Assembly (NCBI GenBank): GCA_052144935.1
Contig: JBKQPR010000315.1
Coordinates: 26,967-90,966, forward strand
Length of the DNA stretch: 64,000 bases
Source: JOPF133 sp052144935
GTDB taxonomy: Bacteria; Acidobacteriota; Terriglobia; Bryobacterales; Bryobacteraceae
Direction of reading: 5' to 3'
The position numbers and the translations under genes are program-made. Positions 9,069 through 17,536 of this stretch are shown one piece after another; positions within the stretch are counted from its first letter, which is position 1; each line of letters starts with the position of its first letter. A model generated the notes under the pieces. That model searched no databases. It was not told the origin of the DNA and saw only the letters and a program-made list of their open reading frames with translations.

Positions 9069-9475
9069 CCGCTGTTTTCGCCGACACGTTCTACTGGATC
9101 GCGTTGGCGGACTTTGCCGACAGCGCCCACAGCCGCGCATTGGCGCTTACATCCGAGCGGGGGTCGTGGCAAATTGTCACTACCGACGAAGTGTTGACCG
9201 AGTACCTCGCTTTCTTCGCGGCGGCGCCCGCGCCGTTTCGTCGCGAAGCAGCCGATGTTGTTCTGGGCCTCTTGGCGAGTTCCGTCGTTCACGTGGTCCC
9301 GCAGAGCCGGGACTCTTTTCTTGCCGGGCTACAACTCTATCGTGCGCGCCCTGACAAAGGCTACAGCCTGACGGATTGTATCTCCATGCAGACGATGCGC
9401 AAAGAAGGGCTGGCTGAAGCTCTCACCAACGACCGCCATTTTGAGCAGGAAGGTTTTCGAGCTTTGTTTCGGTAA
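9065..9475 (+). CDS. PIN-domain toxin (VapC-type ribonuclease)
   Basis: 136 residues. PIN-domain acidic residues are in place: FADTFYWIAL near the N-terminus (first Asp), TDEVLTEYL (Glu), and SLTDCISMQTMRKEG with ALTNDRHF toward the C-terminus (last Asp residues). Such proteins are Mg-dependent endoribonucleases held inactive by the antitoxin. The gene overlaps the second antitoxin copy by four bases. All four acidic positions are visible, so the toxin looks functional. Confidence 0.85.
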   Translation: MTAVFADTFYWIALADFADSAHSRALALTSERGSWQIVTTDEVLTEYLAFFAAAPAPFRREAADVVLGLLASSVVHVVPQSRDSFLAGLQLYRARPDKGYSLTDCISMQTMRKEGLAEALTNDRHFEQEGFRALFR

Positions 9476-9529
9476 CCCTCGCGCTGCACGTTCGCCACCG
9501 CCCGCCCGCCGCGGGATAATGAAATACGA

Positions 9530-11278
9530 ATGCGGCGCTTCCTCATCGTCGGCTTCCAGCGGGGCCTCCGGCTGAGCCTCCGGGTGGGCCTCTCGTTGGG
9601 CCTCCGGGTGGGCCTCCAGTTGAGCCTCCTGCTGGCTCTCTTCCCCGTCCTGCTGCCGGGCGCGGATTCCTGGATCAGGTTCGTCTCGGGCCCCTACGAA
9701 GTCTCGACCGACGCCGGCTCGCGCGCCGGGCGCGAAACCCTCGTGCGCTTCGAAGAGTTCCGCCAGGCCGTCGGACAACTAATCGGCGACACCGATCTGA
9801 AGACCGCGCAGCCCATTCGCATCCTGGTCTTCAAGAACGCCCAGGGATGGGGCGCGCCCGCCAAACTCATTCAGGGCCGCGACCGCTACGCCATCGTGCT
9901 GTCCGAAAAAACGCCCGTCCCGCCCGATCTCTACCGCGAGCTGACGCGCCTCTTCCTGCGCGACAATACCTCGCAAATGCCGCTGCCGTTCGAGCACGGG
10001 CTGGTCGAGTTCCTCTCCACCTTTGAATCCACTGGCGTCCACATCACCGTGGGCGCACCGCCGCCGCGGCCCGATCTGGATTGGGCCCGCATTCATCTTC
10101 TGGTGGTCGATCCCGAATATTACGGCAAGATCCGCGTCCTGCTATACAACCTGCGCCAGGGCGTGGATGAGGACCCCGCCTACCGCAACTCGGTCGGCAA
10201 ATCGCCGGCCGAAATCGAGGCCCAGGCGAAAGCGCACTTCGCCGCCGGCAATTTCCAAACCACCACGCTTTCCGGCCGCGCCATGGCCGAGAGCGATTTC
10301 CAGGAACGCCTGGTCTCGGACAGCGATGCCCGCCTGGCCCGCGCCGACTTGCTGCAGGGCGCCCAATCGGCCGCCGAATATCGCAAGCTGCTCAACGACG
10401 GAGTGAAGATGGCGGAGGCCAATGAAGGCCTCGGTATGCTGGCGCTGGCCGATCGCCACCCCGAGGACGCCCGCGGCTATTTCGCAGCAGCCATCAAGGC
10501 GGGCAGCGGCAGCGCGCGCTGCTACATCGAGTACGCCAAGCTGGAACCGGATGCCGCCAAAGCCTCCGACGCCCTGCTGCACGCTGCCGGGATCAATCCC
10601 AAGCTGGAGGAACCTTTCGTGCTGCTGGCCCAGCGCGATACCGATCCGGCCAAGCGCACGGCCCACTGGAAGGCCGCCGCCGAGCGCAACCCGCGCAATC
10701 CGGCCAATTGGAAGGCGCTGGCCGAATGCTACCTTTCCGACCACAACTATGCCGACGCGGCCAAGGCCTGGCGCGGCGGCGAGCAGGCCGCCACCGACCC
10801 GGCGCTGCGTGCGCAAATGCACGAAGCGCGCATGGCGATCGAAGACCAACGCCTGGATTACGAAGCGGCCGAAAAACGCCGCCAGGCCGAAGAGGACCGG
10901 CGTGAGATCGAGCGGCTGAAGGCAGAGGCGCGCGCCGAAGTCCACGCCGCAGAGGCCAAAGCCAACGGCGGCGCTCCCAAGACGGATGCCCAAGCCGTTC
11001 CGTGGTGGGAGGGTCCCAAGCCCGAGGGCCAGGCGCACGGCATGCTGAAACAGGTGGATTGCCTTGGAAAGCAACTCCGCCTGGTGGTAGAGGGCGAAGA
11101 CCACAAGACGGTGAAGCTGCTGGTTCCGGATCCCTACAAAATCGCCATCCAGGGCGGAGGCGTTCAGACGCTTGGCTGTGGTGTCCAGAAGCCGCGCCGC
11201 GTGGCCATCCAATACTTCCCCAAAACCAATGCGCGCCTGGCGACCGCCGGGGAAGTGGCCATGATCGAGTTCCAGTGA
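9530..11278 (+). CDS. Exported TPR-repeat protein
   Basis: 582 residues. The first 45 residues form a signal peptide of unusual build: six repeats of four residues (GLRL, SLRV, GLSL, GLRV, GLQL, SLLL) followed by ALFPVLLPGA. Residues about 45-200 (DSWIRFVSGPYEVSTDAG and on) resemble the globular N-terminal domain, possibly DUF1570-like, seen before TPRs in acidobacterial proteins. Residues about 230-430 hold degenerate TPR helices (ARGYFAAAIKAG, NWKALAECYLSDHNYADAAKAW). A long charged helix, probably a coiled coil (about 430-475), leads to a small C-terminal beta domain. The MFS gene overlaps its stop (GTGA). Confidence 0.7.
   Translation: MRRFLIVGFQRGLRLSLRVGLSLGLRVGLQLSLLLALFPVLLPGADSWIRFVSGPYEVSTDAGSRAGRETLVRFEEFRQAVGQLIGDTDLKTAQPIRILVFKNAQGWGAPAKLIQGRDRYAIVLSEKTPVPPDLYRELTRLFLRDNTSQMPLPFEHGLVEFLSTFESTGVHITVGAPPPRPDLDWARIHLLVVDPEYYGKIRVLLYNLRQGVDEDPAYRNSVGKSPAEIEAQAKAHFAAGNFQTTTLSGRAMAESDFQERLVSDSDARLARADLLQGAQSAAEYRKLLNDGVKMAEANEGLGMLALADRHPEDARGYFAAAIKAGSGSARCYIEYAKLEPDAAKASDALLHAAGINPKLEEPFVLLAQRDTDPAKRTAHWKAAAERNPRNPANWKALAECYLSDHNYADAAKAWRGGEQAATDPALRAQMHEARMAIEDQRLDYEAAEKRRQAEEDRREIERLKAEARAEVHAAEAKANGGAPKTDAQAVPWWEGPKPEGQAHGMLKQVDCLGKQLRLVVEGEDHKTVKLLVPDPYKIAIQGGGVQTLGCGVQKPRRVAIQYFPKTNARLATAGEVAMIEFQ
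9563..9634 (+). repeat. Six 12-bp tandem repeats encoding the signal peptide core
   Basis: Units of the form RGCCTCCNGNTG run head to tail, six times, in frame, coding for GLRL/SLRV-like tetrapeptides. They make up most of the hydrophobic core of the TPR protein's signal peptide. Confidence 0.8.
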
Positions 11279-12489
11279 TTGAACAGCAGCCCCGCGGGCC
11301 CAGCGGGCACCCCGCACGCTTCCGCTGGGTGGTGCTGGCGGTGTTCGTGCTCTCCACCACCATCAATTTCCTGGACCGCACCACGCTGGCGCAACTGGCC
11401 GTCCCCATCCGCCAGGAGTTCCATTTGACCAACGCCCAATACGGACTCATCTGGACCGCGTTCTACATCCCCTACGCCCTGATGGCGCCCTTGGCCGGAA
11501 TGCTCATCGACGGCATCGGCCTGACTTTGGCGGCCAGCCTGGCCATCGGGTTGTGGTCGTCGGCGGGAATTGCCACCGGTTTCTCGCGCGGGCTGGGCGG
11601 GCTGGTGGCGTGCCGCGCGGTGCTCGGTTTCGCCGAGGCGGGCGGCATTCCCGCGGCGGGCAAGGCCATCCATGTGTATCTGCGGCCCGCCGAGCGGAGT
11701 GTGGGCAACGCCTTCAACCAGATTGCCGTCAGCCTGGGCGTGATCCTGGCGGTTCCGCTGGCCACCGCTCTGGCGGTGTGGCACGGATGGCGGGCGGCCT
11801 TCATGGTCACCGGAGCGCTCGGCCTGGCGTGGATTCCCCTGTGGAACTGGGCCGCGGGACGCATGCCGCAGGCTCCCTCCACGCGGCCGGCCGCGGGCGA
11901 GCGTGGCAAGCTGCTGCGCGACCGGCGCCTGTGGATCTTCGTGGCCGCCAACGCGCTTAGCATGGTCGGCTATTCTCTGTGGAACGGCTGGACCGCCAAT
12001 TACCTGATGACCGTGCATGGTCTCACGCTGGTGGAAGCGGCGCGCTACACCTGGATTCCGCCGCTGGCCGCGATGGTCTGCGGGGTAGCGGGAGGATGGT
12101 TCTCCATGCGGCTGGTGGATCGCGGCGTGCCGCCGGTGGTGGCGCGTTTCCGCGTCTGCCTGCTGACCGCGCTGCTCTCGCTGGCGACGGCGGCGCTGCC
12201 GTGGGCGCCCAGCGCGGGCTGGTCCTGCGCCGGTATCGCCGTCAGCTTCGGGGCAGTGGCGGCGTTCAGCGTCAACATGTACACCATTCCTCTGGATGCT
12301 TTCGGCCGCGATCGGGCCGCCTTTGCGATCTCGTTTCTGACGGCTTCGGCGGGCGCCATCGCGGCGGTCATTTCCTATCCCATCGGGCGGGTGGTGGACC
12401 TGCACGGCTACGCGCCGGTGACGCTGACAGCCGCGCTGGCGCCGCTGGCCGCGTGCGCGCTGCTGCGGGTGAGCGGGGCCGTGCGATGA
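11275..12489 (+). CDS. MFS transporter, anion:cation symporter-like
   Basis: 404 residues from a GTG overlapping the previous stop (GTGA). About twelve hydrophobic segments are visible, beginning with RWVVLAVFVLSTTINFLDRT, the first helix of the ACS-type family (hexuronate, phthalate and related organic anions), then LTNAQYGLIWTAFYIPYAL. The MFS signature between helices 2 and 3 is degenerate (GMLIDGIG); the helix-4 start CRAVLGFAEAGGIPAAGKAI matches the family's conserved R..LG..EA. Substrate is probably an organic anion. An 18-bp dispersed cassette (11296-11313) forms codons 8-13 (RGPSGH) directly before the first membrane helix. Confidence 0.85.
   Translation: MIEQQPRGPSGHPARFRWVVLAVFVLSTTINFLDRTTLAQLAVPIRQEFHLTNAQYGLIWTAFYIPYALMAPLAGMLIDGIGLTLAASLAIGLWSSAGIATGFSRGLGGLVACRAVLGFAEAGGIPAAGKAIHVYLRPAERSVGNAFNQIAVSLGVILAVPLATALAVWHGWRAAFMVTGALGLAWIPLWNWAAGRMPQAPSTRPAAGERGKLLRDRRLWIFVAANALSMVGYSLWNGWTANYLMTVHGLTLVEAARYTWIPPLAAMVCGVAGGWFSMRLVDRGVPPVVARFRVCLLTALLSLATAALPWAPSAGWSCAGIAVSFGAVAAFSVNMYTIPLDAFGRDRAAFAISFLTASAGAIAAVISYPIGRVVDLHGYAPVTLTAALAPLAACALLRVSGAVR
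11296..11313 (+). repeat. 18-bp cassette, copy 1 (GGGCCCAGCGGGCACCCC)
   Basis: Copy of the dispersed cassette GGGCCCAGNGGGCACCCC, in frame inside the extreme N-terminus of the MFS gene. It has GCCC/GGGC arms able to form a tiny hairpin. Confidence 0.7.
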
Positions 12490-12522
12490 AGCAGTGGCTG
12501 AAACGCCGGATCTTCGGCAATC

Positions 12523-12604
12523 GGTTGGCAGGCGGGGTGCCCTCTGGGCCCGCCTGCCCCACAAAGTCACTGCAAGGTGGGACAGGCGCTTTCGCCTGTC
12601 AACC
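12523..12604. repeat. REPIN-like inverted pair of REP hairpins, one interrupted by the 18-bp cassette
   Basis: Two palindromic units face each other: 12523-12562 (GGTTGGCAGGCG, then the cassette, then GCCTGCCCCAC) and 12577-12604 (GTGGGACAGGCG, TTTC loop, CGCCTGTCAACC). An uninterrupted pair of the same design is at 48216-48298. REP hairpins in inverted pairs are called REPINs; the mobilising RAYT transposase is not in the window. Confidence 0.7.
12534..12551 (-). repeat. 18-bp cassette, copy 2, nested in a REP hairpin
   Basis: On the minus strand this reads GGGCCCAGAGGGCACCCC. It sits exactly in the loop of the REP palindrome, where the other copies have a short TTTC/GAAA loop. Confidence 0.75.
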
Positions 12605-12831
12605 TCTACATCTACTCGTCGGCCGGGCAGTGGATCCGGACGCTGACGGCCGCGCTGGCGGCCTGCGCGCTGCCGCGGGTGAGCAGGTCATGAAATGAAG
12701 CGGCGGCTCAAGTGTTGGATGCTCGGCGCTCCGCGTCGGGCTGGTCGAGGATCTCGATGGCTACGCGCCGGTGGCGCTGACGGCCGCGCTCGCGCCGCTG
12801 GCTGCGCTGCTGCGGGCGAGCAGGCCATGAA

Positions 12832-14529
12832 ATGAAGCAGCGGCTCAAGCGCTGGCTCTTCCGCCTGCTCGGCAAAGATCCGGAGGCCGTGGTGGTGTCG
12901 TTCTGCTCGGGCCCGCCCGATCTCTGCCGCCGCATGGTGGACGAAGTGCGCGCGCTGGTGCCCGATCGCCGCCATTTCGTGGCCACTCCGGAGAACTGGC
13001 CGGCGCTACGGCGCGAGCTGAAGCGCTACCGCATCGGATTGGCGCCGGTGATGCTGGCGGAGGAGCCCGCGGGCGGCTCCAGCGCGCTGCGCCGTGCCGC
13101 GTTCCGCCTCGCGCCGCGCAAGATCCTGGCCTACAACTCGCGCCTCGAGCGCCACCACTTACGCTGTGATTTGGCTTCGTTCCTCTTCTGGCGTGGCGTG
13201 CCGCTGGACCGGATTTACCTGCGCCCGCGCTGGTGGCCTTTTCCGAAACGCGAGCGCTCCACCGTGCCCGATTGGTTCCGCGTGGTGGAGGGCCGCGCCT
13301 GCGCGGCTGGACGGCGACGCGTAGCGGTGCTGTCGCCTTATTTCCCGTATCCGCTGGCGCACGGCGGCGCGGTGCGCATCTACCATTTGCTGCGCGAGAT
13401 GGCGCGCGAGTTCGATATCGAGCTGTTCGCTTTCACGGACTCGGGCGACCCGGAGCTTGCGCCTGTGCTGGAATTCTGCGCGCGCGTGGTGCTGGTGGAA
13501 AAGCCGCGCTACCGCGAGCCGCGCTGGTCCACGCTGCTGCCGCCCGAAGTGCACGAGTTCCGCTCGCCCGCCATGCGCCGCGCGATGGAGCAGGAGCGCC
13601 GCGAGTTCGGCTTCGACATCTTGCAGGTGGAGTACACGCAGCTCGCCGAATATGGCCCCGAACGTGAAGCCGTGCTGGTGGAGCACGATGTCACCTTCGA
13701 CCTGTTCGGCCAGATCGCGCGCCGCCGGCGCACCCTTTCGGCTGCCTGGGACCTTTACCGCTGGCGCCGCTTCGAAATGCGCCAGGCGCGCCGCTACCAC
13801 CGGGTGGTGGTGATGTCGAATAAGGATGCGGAGCTGCTGGGCCCCGCCGTGCGCAGCGTGGCGATCGAAAACGGCGTGGACCTGGATCGCTTTCGCCCCG
13901 AGCCGGAAAGCGGCGGCGAGCGCCTGCTCTTCATCGGATCGTTCCGCCACTTTCCGAATATCGAGGCCTACCGCTTCTTCACCGAACGTGTCTGGCCGCT
14001 CCTGCGCGATCAGTTCACTAACATGACGGTGACTGTGGTGTGCGGCGCGGAGCCGCTGACTTACTGGCGTGCTTTTATCGATTCGCCCGAGCCGGCGCCC
14101 GACGGCCGCATCCGCATGCTCGGCTTTGTCGCCGATGTCCGGCCGCTCTATGTGGAGGCTAACATAGTGATTGTGCCGACCACGGTGTCGGCGGGCACCA
14201 ATGTGAAGGTACTGGAAGCCATGGCCATGCAGAGGGCCGTAGTTTCGACCAGCTCGGGCAGCGCCGGCCTGGGGCTGTTGCACGGCCACAGCGTGTGGGA
14301 GGCCGATGCGCCGGAGTCCTTCGCGGCTGGTATAGCCACGCTGATCGCCGATCCGGAGAGGCGGTCGCAGATCGCGCATGCGGCTTACGGGCGCGCGGTC
14401 CGTAACTTCTCTTGGACGGCGATCGGCGAAAAGCAGCGGGAGCTATTGCGGACCGAACCCCCTAAGAACGGGCGAAAGAAGGATTGGCCGCTGGGCCCAG
14501 AGGGCACCCCCGCGGATGAACGCAGATGA
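12832..14529 (+). CDS. GT4-type glycosyltransferase
   Basis: 565 residues. An N-terminal region of about 160 residues (KQRLKRWLFRLLG, a basic helix, then a Rossmann-like stretch) precedes a classic GT4 GT-B enzyme: RRVAVLSPYFPYPLAHGGAVRIYHLLREM (about 165-190), acceptor domain, then VVMSNKDAELLG, IENGVDLDRFRPEPESG, LLFIGSFRHFPNIEA and the donor-binding segment SAGTNVKVLEAMAMQRAVVST, where KVLEAM is the nucleotide-sugar EX7E-like region. Expected to transfer a sugar to a cell-surface glycan or glycolipid. The last 15 residues (PLGPEGTPADERR) come from the 18-bp cassette at 14493. The next gene overlaps its stop by ATGA. Confidence 0.85.
   Translation: MKQRLKRWLFRLLGKDPEAVVVSFCSGPPDLCRRMVDEVRALVPDRRHFVATPENWPALRRELKRYRIGLAPVMLAEEPAGGSSALRRAAFRLAPRKILAYNSRLERHHLRCDLASFLFWRGVPLDRIYLRPRWWPFPKRERSTVPDWFRVVEGRACAAGRRRVAVLSPYFPYPLAHGGAVRIYHLLREMAREFDIELFAFTDSGDPELAPVLEFCARVVLVEKPRYREPRWSTLLPPEVHEFRSPAMRRAMEQERREFGFDILQVEYTQLAEYGPEREAVLVEHDVTFDLFGQIARRRRTLSAAWDLYRWRRFEMRQARRYHRVVVMSNKDAELLGPAVRSVAIENGVDLDRFRPEPESGGERLLFIGSFRHFPNIEAYRFFTERVWPLLRDQFTNMTVTVVCGAEPLTYWRAFIDSPEPAPDGRIRMLGFVADVRPLYVEANIVIVPTTVSAGTNVKVLEAMAMQRAVVSTSSGSAGLGLLHGHSVWEADAPESFAAGIATLIADPERRSQIAHAAYGRAVRNFSWTAIGEKQRELLRTEPPKNGRKKDWPLGPEGTPADERR
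14493..14510 (+). repeat. 18-bp cassette, copy 3 (GGGCCCAGAGGGCACCCC)
   Basis: In frame in the last codons of the glycosyltransferase gene, coding for GPEGTP in a tail that looks appended to the enzyme. Confidence 0.75.
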
Positions 14530-16597
14530 AAAACAAACCCACCACATTCGCAAACCTAACGGCCTGCCGGATCTTGCTCGTGGGCGTTTGCACCGCCTGC
14601 GGCTGGGCGCAGACGGGATCGCCGGTCCCGCCTACCTTCTTTGCCATGTCGGCGCTCCCGGTGACCGATTTCCCCAAGGTGTCGATTGGAGCGCTGGCGC
14701 ACCCCGGGTTCGCCTGGGAAACCATCGAGCAGTCCAGGGGCGTTTTCAACTTCCAAGCCTTTGACACTTACGTGGCCGGCGCTGTGGCGCATGGCTTAGT
14801 GGACCCGGCCACCAACACGGTCAATATGTCGATTACACTCGGCCTGACGCCGAGTTGGGCGGTGGCCGACCAGAGCACCTGCAGCTCCCCGAACAACCTG
14901 GTCCAGTGCACCGCTCCGCCGGACAACATACAGGACTGGAAGGATTTCCTCACCGCTCTCATCCAGCACTACAACGGCGTGATCAAGCCGCACATCCGTT
15001 ACTACGAGCTGTGGAACGAGTTCAACGACACCATTTGGTGGAGCGGCACGCATGCCCAAATGGTGGCGCTCGCGCAGGCGGCCTATCCCATCATTCATCA
15101 GGACCCCGTTTCCGCGCTGCTGACGCCCTCGGTCGCCGGGCCCGTGGGCACTGTGAAGTCCAATAGCGCGGTCAATTGGATGACCGCCTACTTGCAAGCC
15201 GGCGGATCGAAGTACGCCGATGGCGGCGCATTCCACGGGTATCTGGCGCAAAATTCCGCGACCAACGCGGAAGCATTGGTGGTCCCATTTCCCATGCCTG
15301 AACAGGATTCCACCTCCGGCTGTACGGCGTTTGTCGAGTGCTTCGGATCGGTGGTGACCAAGGCGACCCAGATGCGCGCGGTTTTCGATCAGAACGGGCT
15401 GGCCGGCAAGCCCATGTATCAGACCGAAGGAAGCTGGGGCAACGGCAATATCACCGATCCCGATACGCAAGTGGCATGGCTGGCGCGCTGGAACCTGCTG
15501 TGGGCCGGGATGCGCTCCACGGTGAATCTGCCGATGGCGGCGTGGTTCTCCTGGGGACCGTCGGAAACCTGGGGAACCATTGAGACGCCCGCCGGCCAGC
15601 CCACCGCGGCCGCGGCGGCCTATACCCAGATTTATAACTGGGTGGTGGGCGCAACCATCGGCCAGCCATGCGCATCGGCTTCGAATGGAACCTGGAGCTG
15701 CACGCTCACACGCCCCGGCGGTTACGGCGCCCTGGCGGTGTGGAACACGCAAGGCTCGATATCGTACACGCCGGCCGCCACCTATGTGGAGTACCGCGAC
15801 CTTGCGGGCAACACCACCGCCATCGCCAAAGGGGCGGCGGTGACCATCGGCGCCGAACCGATTCTGCTCGAAAGCGGACCGCAGACCCTGGTCACCCTGG
15901 TGGCCAACGCCGAGGGCGAAGGCGCCACCATCGCTCCCAACACCTGGGTAGAGGTCAAGGGGACGAACCTGGCGCCCGGGGGCGATACCCGCATCTGGCA
16001 GGGGTCGGACTTCGTCAACGATCGGATGCCCACGCAACTGGACGGCGTAAGCGTGACGGTCAATGGCAAGAGCGCCTATATCTATTACATCAGCCCGGGG
16101 CAGGTAAACATTCTGACGCCGCCCGATGCCATGGAGGGCGCGGTGGAAGCGATCGTATCGAACGGCGCGTCGGCGAGTACGCCGGTGGCGGCTCAGGCAC
16201 AGACGCTGGCGCCGTCCTGGTTCGTTTTCAACGGCGGGATCTACGTGGCGGCGGTGCACGCGAATGGAGGGCTGATCGGACCAGCCAGTCTCTATCCGGG
16301 ATCCACGACCCCCGCCAAGCCGGGCGAAACCGTGGCGCTCTATGCCAATGGCTTCGGCCAGACGTCCACGCCGATCGTCAGCGGATCGAGGTGCAGTCGG
16401 GAACCTTGTCGCCGCTTCCAGTGGTCAAAATCGGCGGGATCGCTGCCGCGGTCGAGTTCGCCGGGCTGGTTTTCCCGGGTGAATTTCAGTTCAACGTAGT
16501 CGTGCCGGCATCGCTGGCGGATGGCGATCAGCCGATCGTCGCAACCTACAACGGCGCAACCACACCGGCGGGCACCCTGATCGCCATACAACAATAG
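14526..16597 (+). pseudogene. Secreted glycosidase-like protein with TIGR03437 C-terminal domain, frameshifted near its end
   Basis: The frame from 14526 runs to 16499, but its last 38 codons are out of register. The family's end resumes in another frame as EVQSGTLSPLPVVKIGG and FAGLVFPGEFQFNVVVP, ending at 16597. The indel lies at about 16380-16395. Residues 1-30 are a signal peptide. Residues about 45-380 look like a TIM-barrel glycosidase (family 39-like): ALAHPGFAWETIEQSRGVF, MSITLGLTPSWAV, then YELWNEFND, where NE is the usual acid/base pair. From about residue 455 (NAEGEGATIAPNTWVEVKGT) the TIGR03437 domain begins. It could be a real mutation or a sequencing error; the catalytic domain is untouched. 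ATGA overlap with the upstream gene. Confidence 0.75.
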
Positions 16598-16633
16598 GCG
16601 GAGACCACCCCCAGCGTCCGTATGTCCGGCGGC

Positions 16634-17536
16634 TCAGTTTCCCGCCTTCTCCTTCTCCAGTTTCTCCCGAAACACCTGCTCCGACCGGTCGATGAACGCC
16701 CGATACCCTGGCGGATCGATGAAAGGGTTCACCTCTGCGCCGGCCTTCATTCTTTCGTACTTCGCCAACATCCCGTAATAGCCGCCGTGCGCTCCCAGAA
16801 ACACGTCGCACGGCAGCGCGCGCAGCACCTGGAACGTCCGGGCATAATCGTCCGCGATGCCGGGATAGGTCGGATTTCGGATAAACTCGACACCGGGATT
16901 GATGGTGGTCCCGCCGACGATGACCACATCGTAGACCTTGCCGCCGTCCGGGATCCGCATCGTCCACGTTGTGCATCCTATACTATGTCCGGGGGTCATG
17001 TGCGCCACCAGTGTCATGCCTCCCAGGGTTACCGCCTCCAGGTCGCGGACTACGTGATCGACCTTCACCGCCGGGTAAGTCTGCTCGCGGCCCCATCGCG
17101 GGTCGGCCTTGCCGCCGCTTTCGAGCACCGCGACCTCGCGCGCGCTGGAGTAGATCTTCGCGCCCGTCAGCCGCTGCATAGCCAACTGGCCCGCGACGTG
17201 ATCGTAATGCGCCTGGCTGTTGAGCAGGATTTTGACATCCGCCGGCTTGAATCCCAGCCTGACGATTCCATCGCGGATGATCGGCGGCGTGTCTTCGTAG
17301 CCGCTGTCGATCAGAATGTGGCCCACCGGCGTCGTGATCAGGTAAGAGGCTATGTCGCTCGAGCCGACGTAATAGAGGTTGCCCATGATGCGATAGGCCG
17401 GGAAGGGCTGATTGTCGGGCCGCTGGTTGTCGGGCCGCTTGCCGGTCTGCTTGCCGGTCTGCTTGCCGGTCTGCTTATCCTGGGCAATCGACGCGGTGGT
17501 GAGCGCGATGAGAAGCGCCGCTTGGAAACGGAACAT
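16634..17536 (-). CDS. Subclass B3 metallo-beta-lactamase-fold hydrolase, GOB-like metal site
   Basis: 300 residues from the ATG at 17536. A signal peptide (MFRFQAALLIALTTASIAQ) is followed by a low-complexity linker of QTGK and RPDNQ repeats. The metallo-beta-lactamase core follows: HILIDSGYEDT, the zinc motif NSQAHYDHVAG, TPGHSIGCTTWTM and LGAHGGYYGM, matching the B3 layout. The first His of the HxHxDH motif is Gln, as in GOB enzymes of subclass B3. It is periplasmic. It may hydrolyse beta-lactams or be a related hydrolase; sequence alone cannot decide. It converges with the glycosidase-like gene, 36 bases away. Confidence 0.8.
   Translation of the reverse strand: MFRFQAALLIALTTASIAQDKQTGKQTGKQTGKRPDNQRPDNQPFPAYRIMGNLYYVGSSDIASYLITTPVGHILIDSGYEDTPPIIRDGIVRLGFKPADVKILLNSQAHYDHVAGQLAMQRLTGAKIYSSAREVAVLESGGKADPRWGREQTYPAVKVDHVVRDLEAVTLGGMTLVAHMTPGHSIGCTTWTMRIPDGGKVYDVVIVGGTTINPGVEFIRNPTYPGIADDYARTFQVLRALPCDVFLGAHGGYYGMLAKYERMKAGAEVNPFIDPPGYRAFIDRSEQVFREKLEKEKAGN
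17408..17473 (-). repeat. In-frame tandem repeats (15 bp x2, 12 bp x3) in the lactamase linker
   Basis: Two 15-bp units (17408-17422, 17423-17437) and three identical 12-bp units CTTGCCGGTCTG (17438-17473) code for the RPDNQ and QTGK repeats just after the signal peptide. Slippage would change linker length without breaking the frame. Confidence 0.85.

Larger units (their letters stand above)
12490..12831 (+). repeat. Duplicated gene-boundary fragments between MFS and glycosyltransferase genes
   Basis: This 342-base gap has no complete gene. It contains two extra degenerate copies of the junction between the end of the MFS gene and the start of the glycosyltransferase gene. The MFS tail (CTGACGGCCGCGCT, then GCGCTGC, then GGGTGAGC or GGGCGAGC) recurs at about 12420, 12640 and 12775. 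The start of the next gene (ATGAAGC, then GGCTGAAACGC or GGCTCAAGCGC) recurs at 12486, 12696 and 12832; only the last opens a long frame. A REPIN-like inverted pair (12523-12604) is also here. Confidence 0.75.

Noticed and set aside
11164..12570. Long minus-strand frame opposite the MFS gene
   Set aside because: Composition is Arg/Gln/His-rich with no domain; shadow of the transporter.
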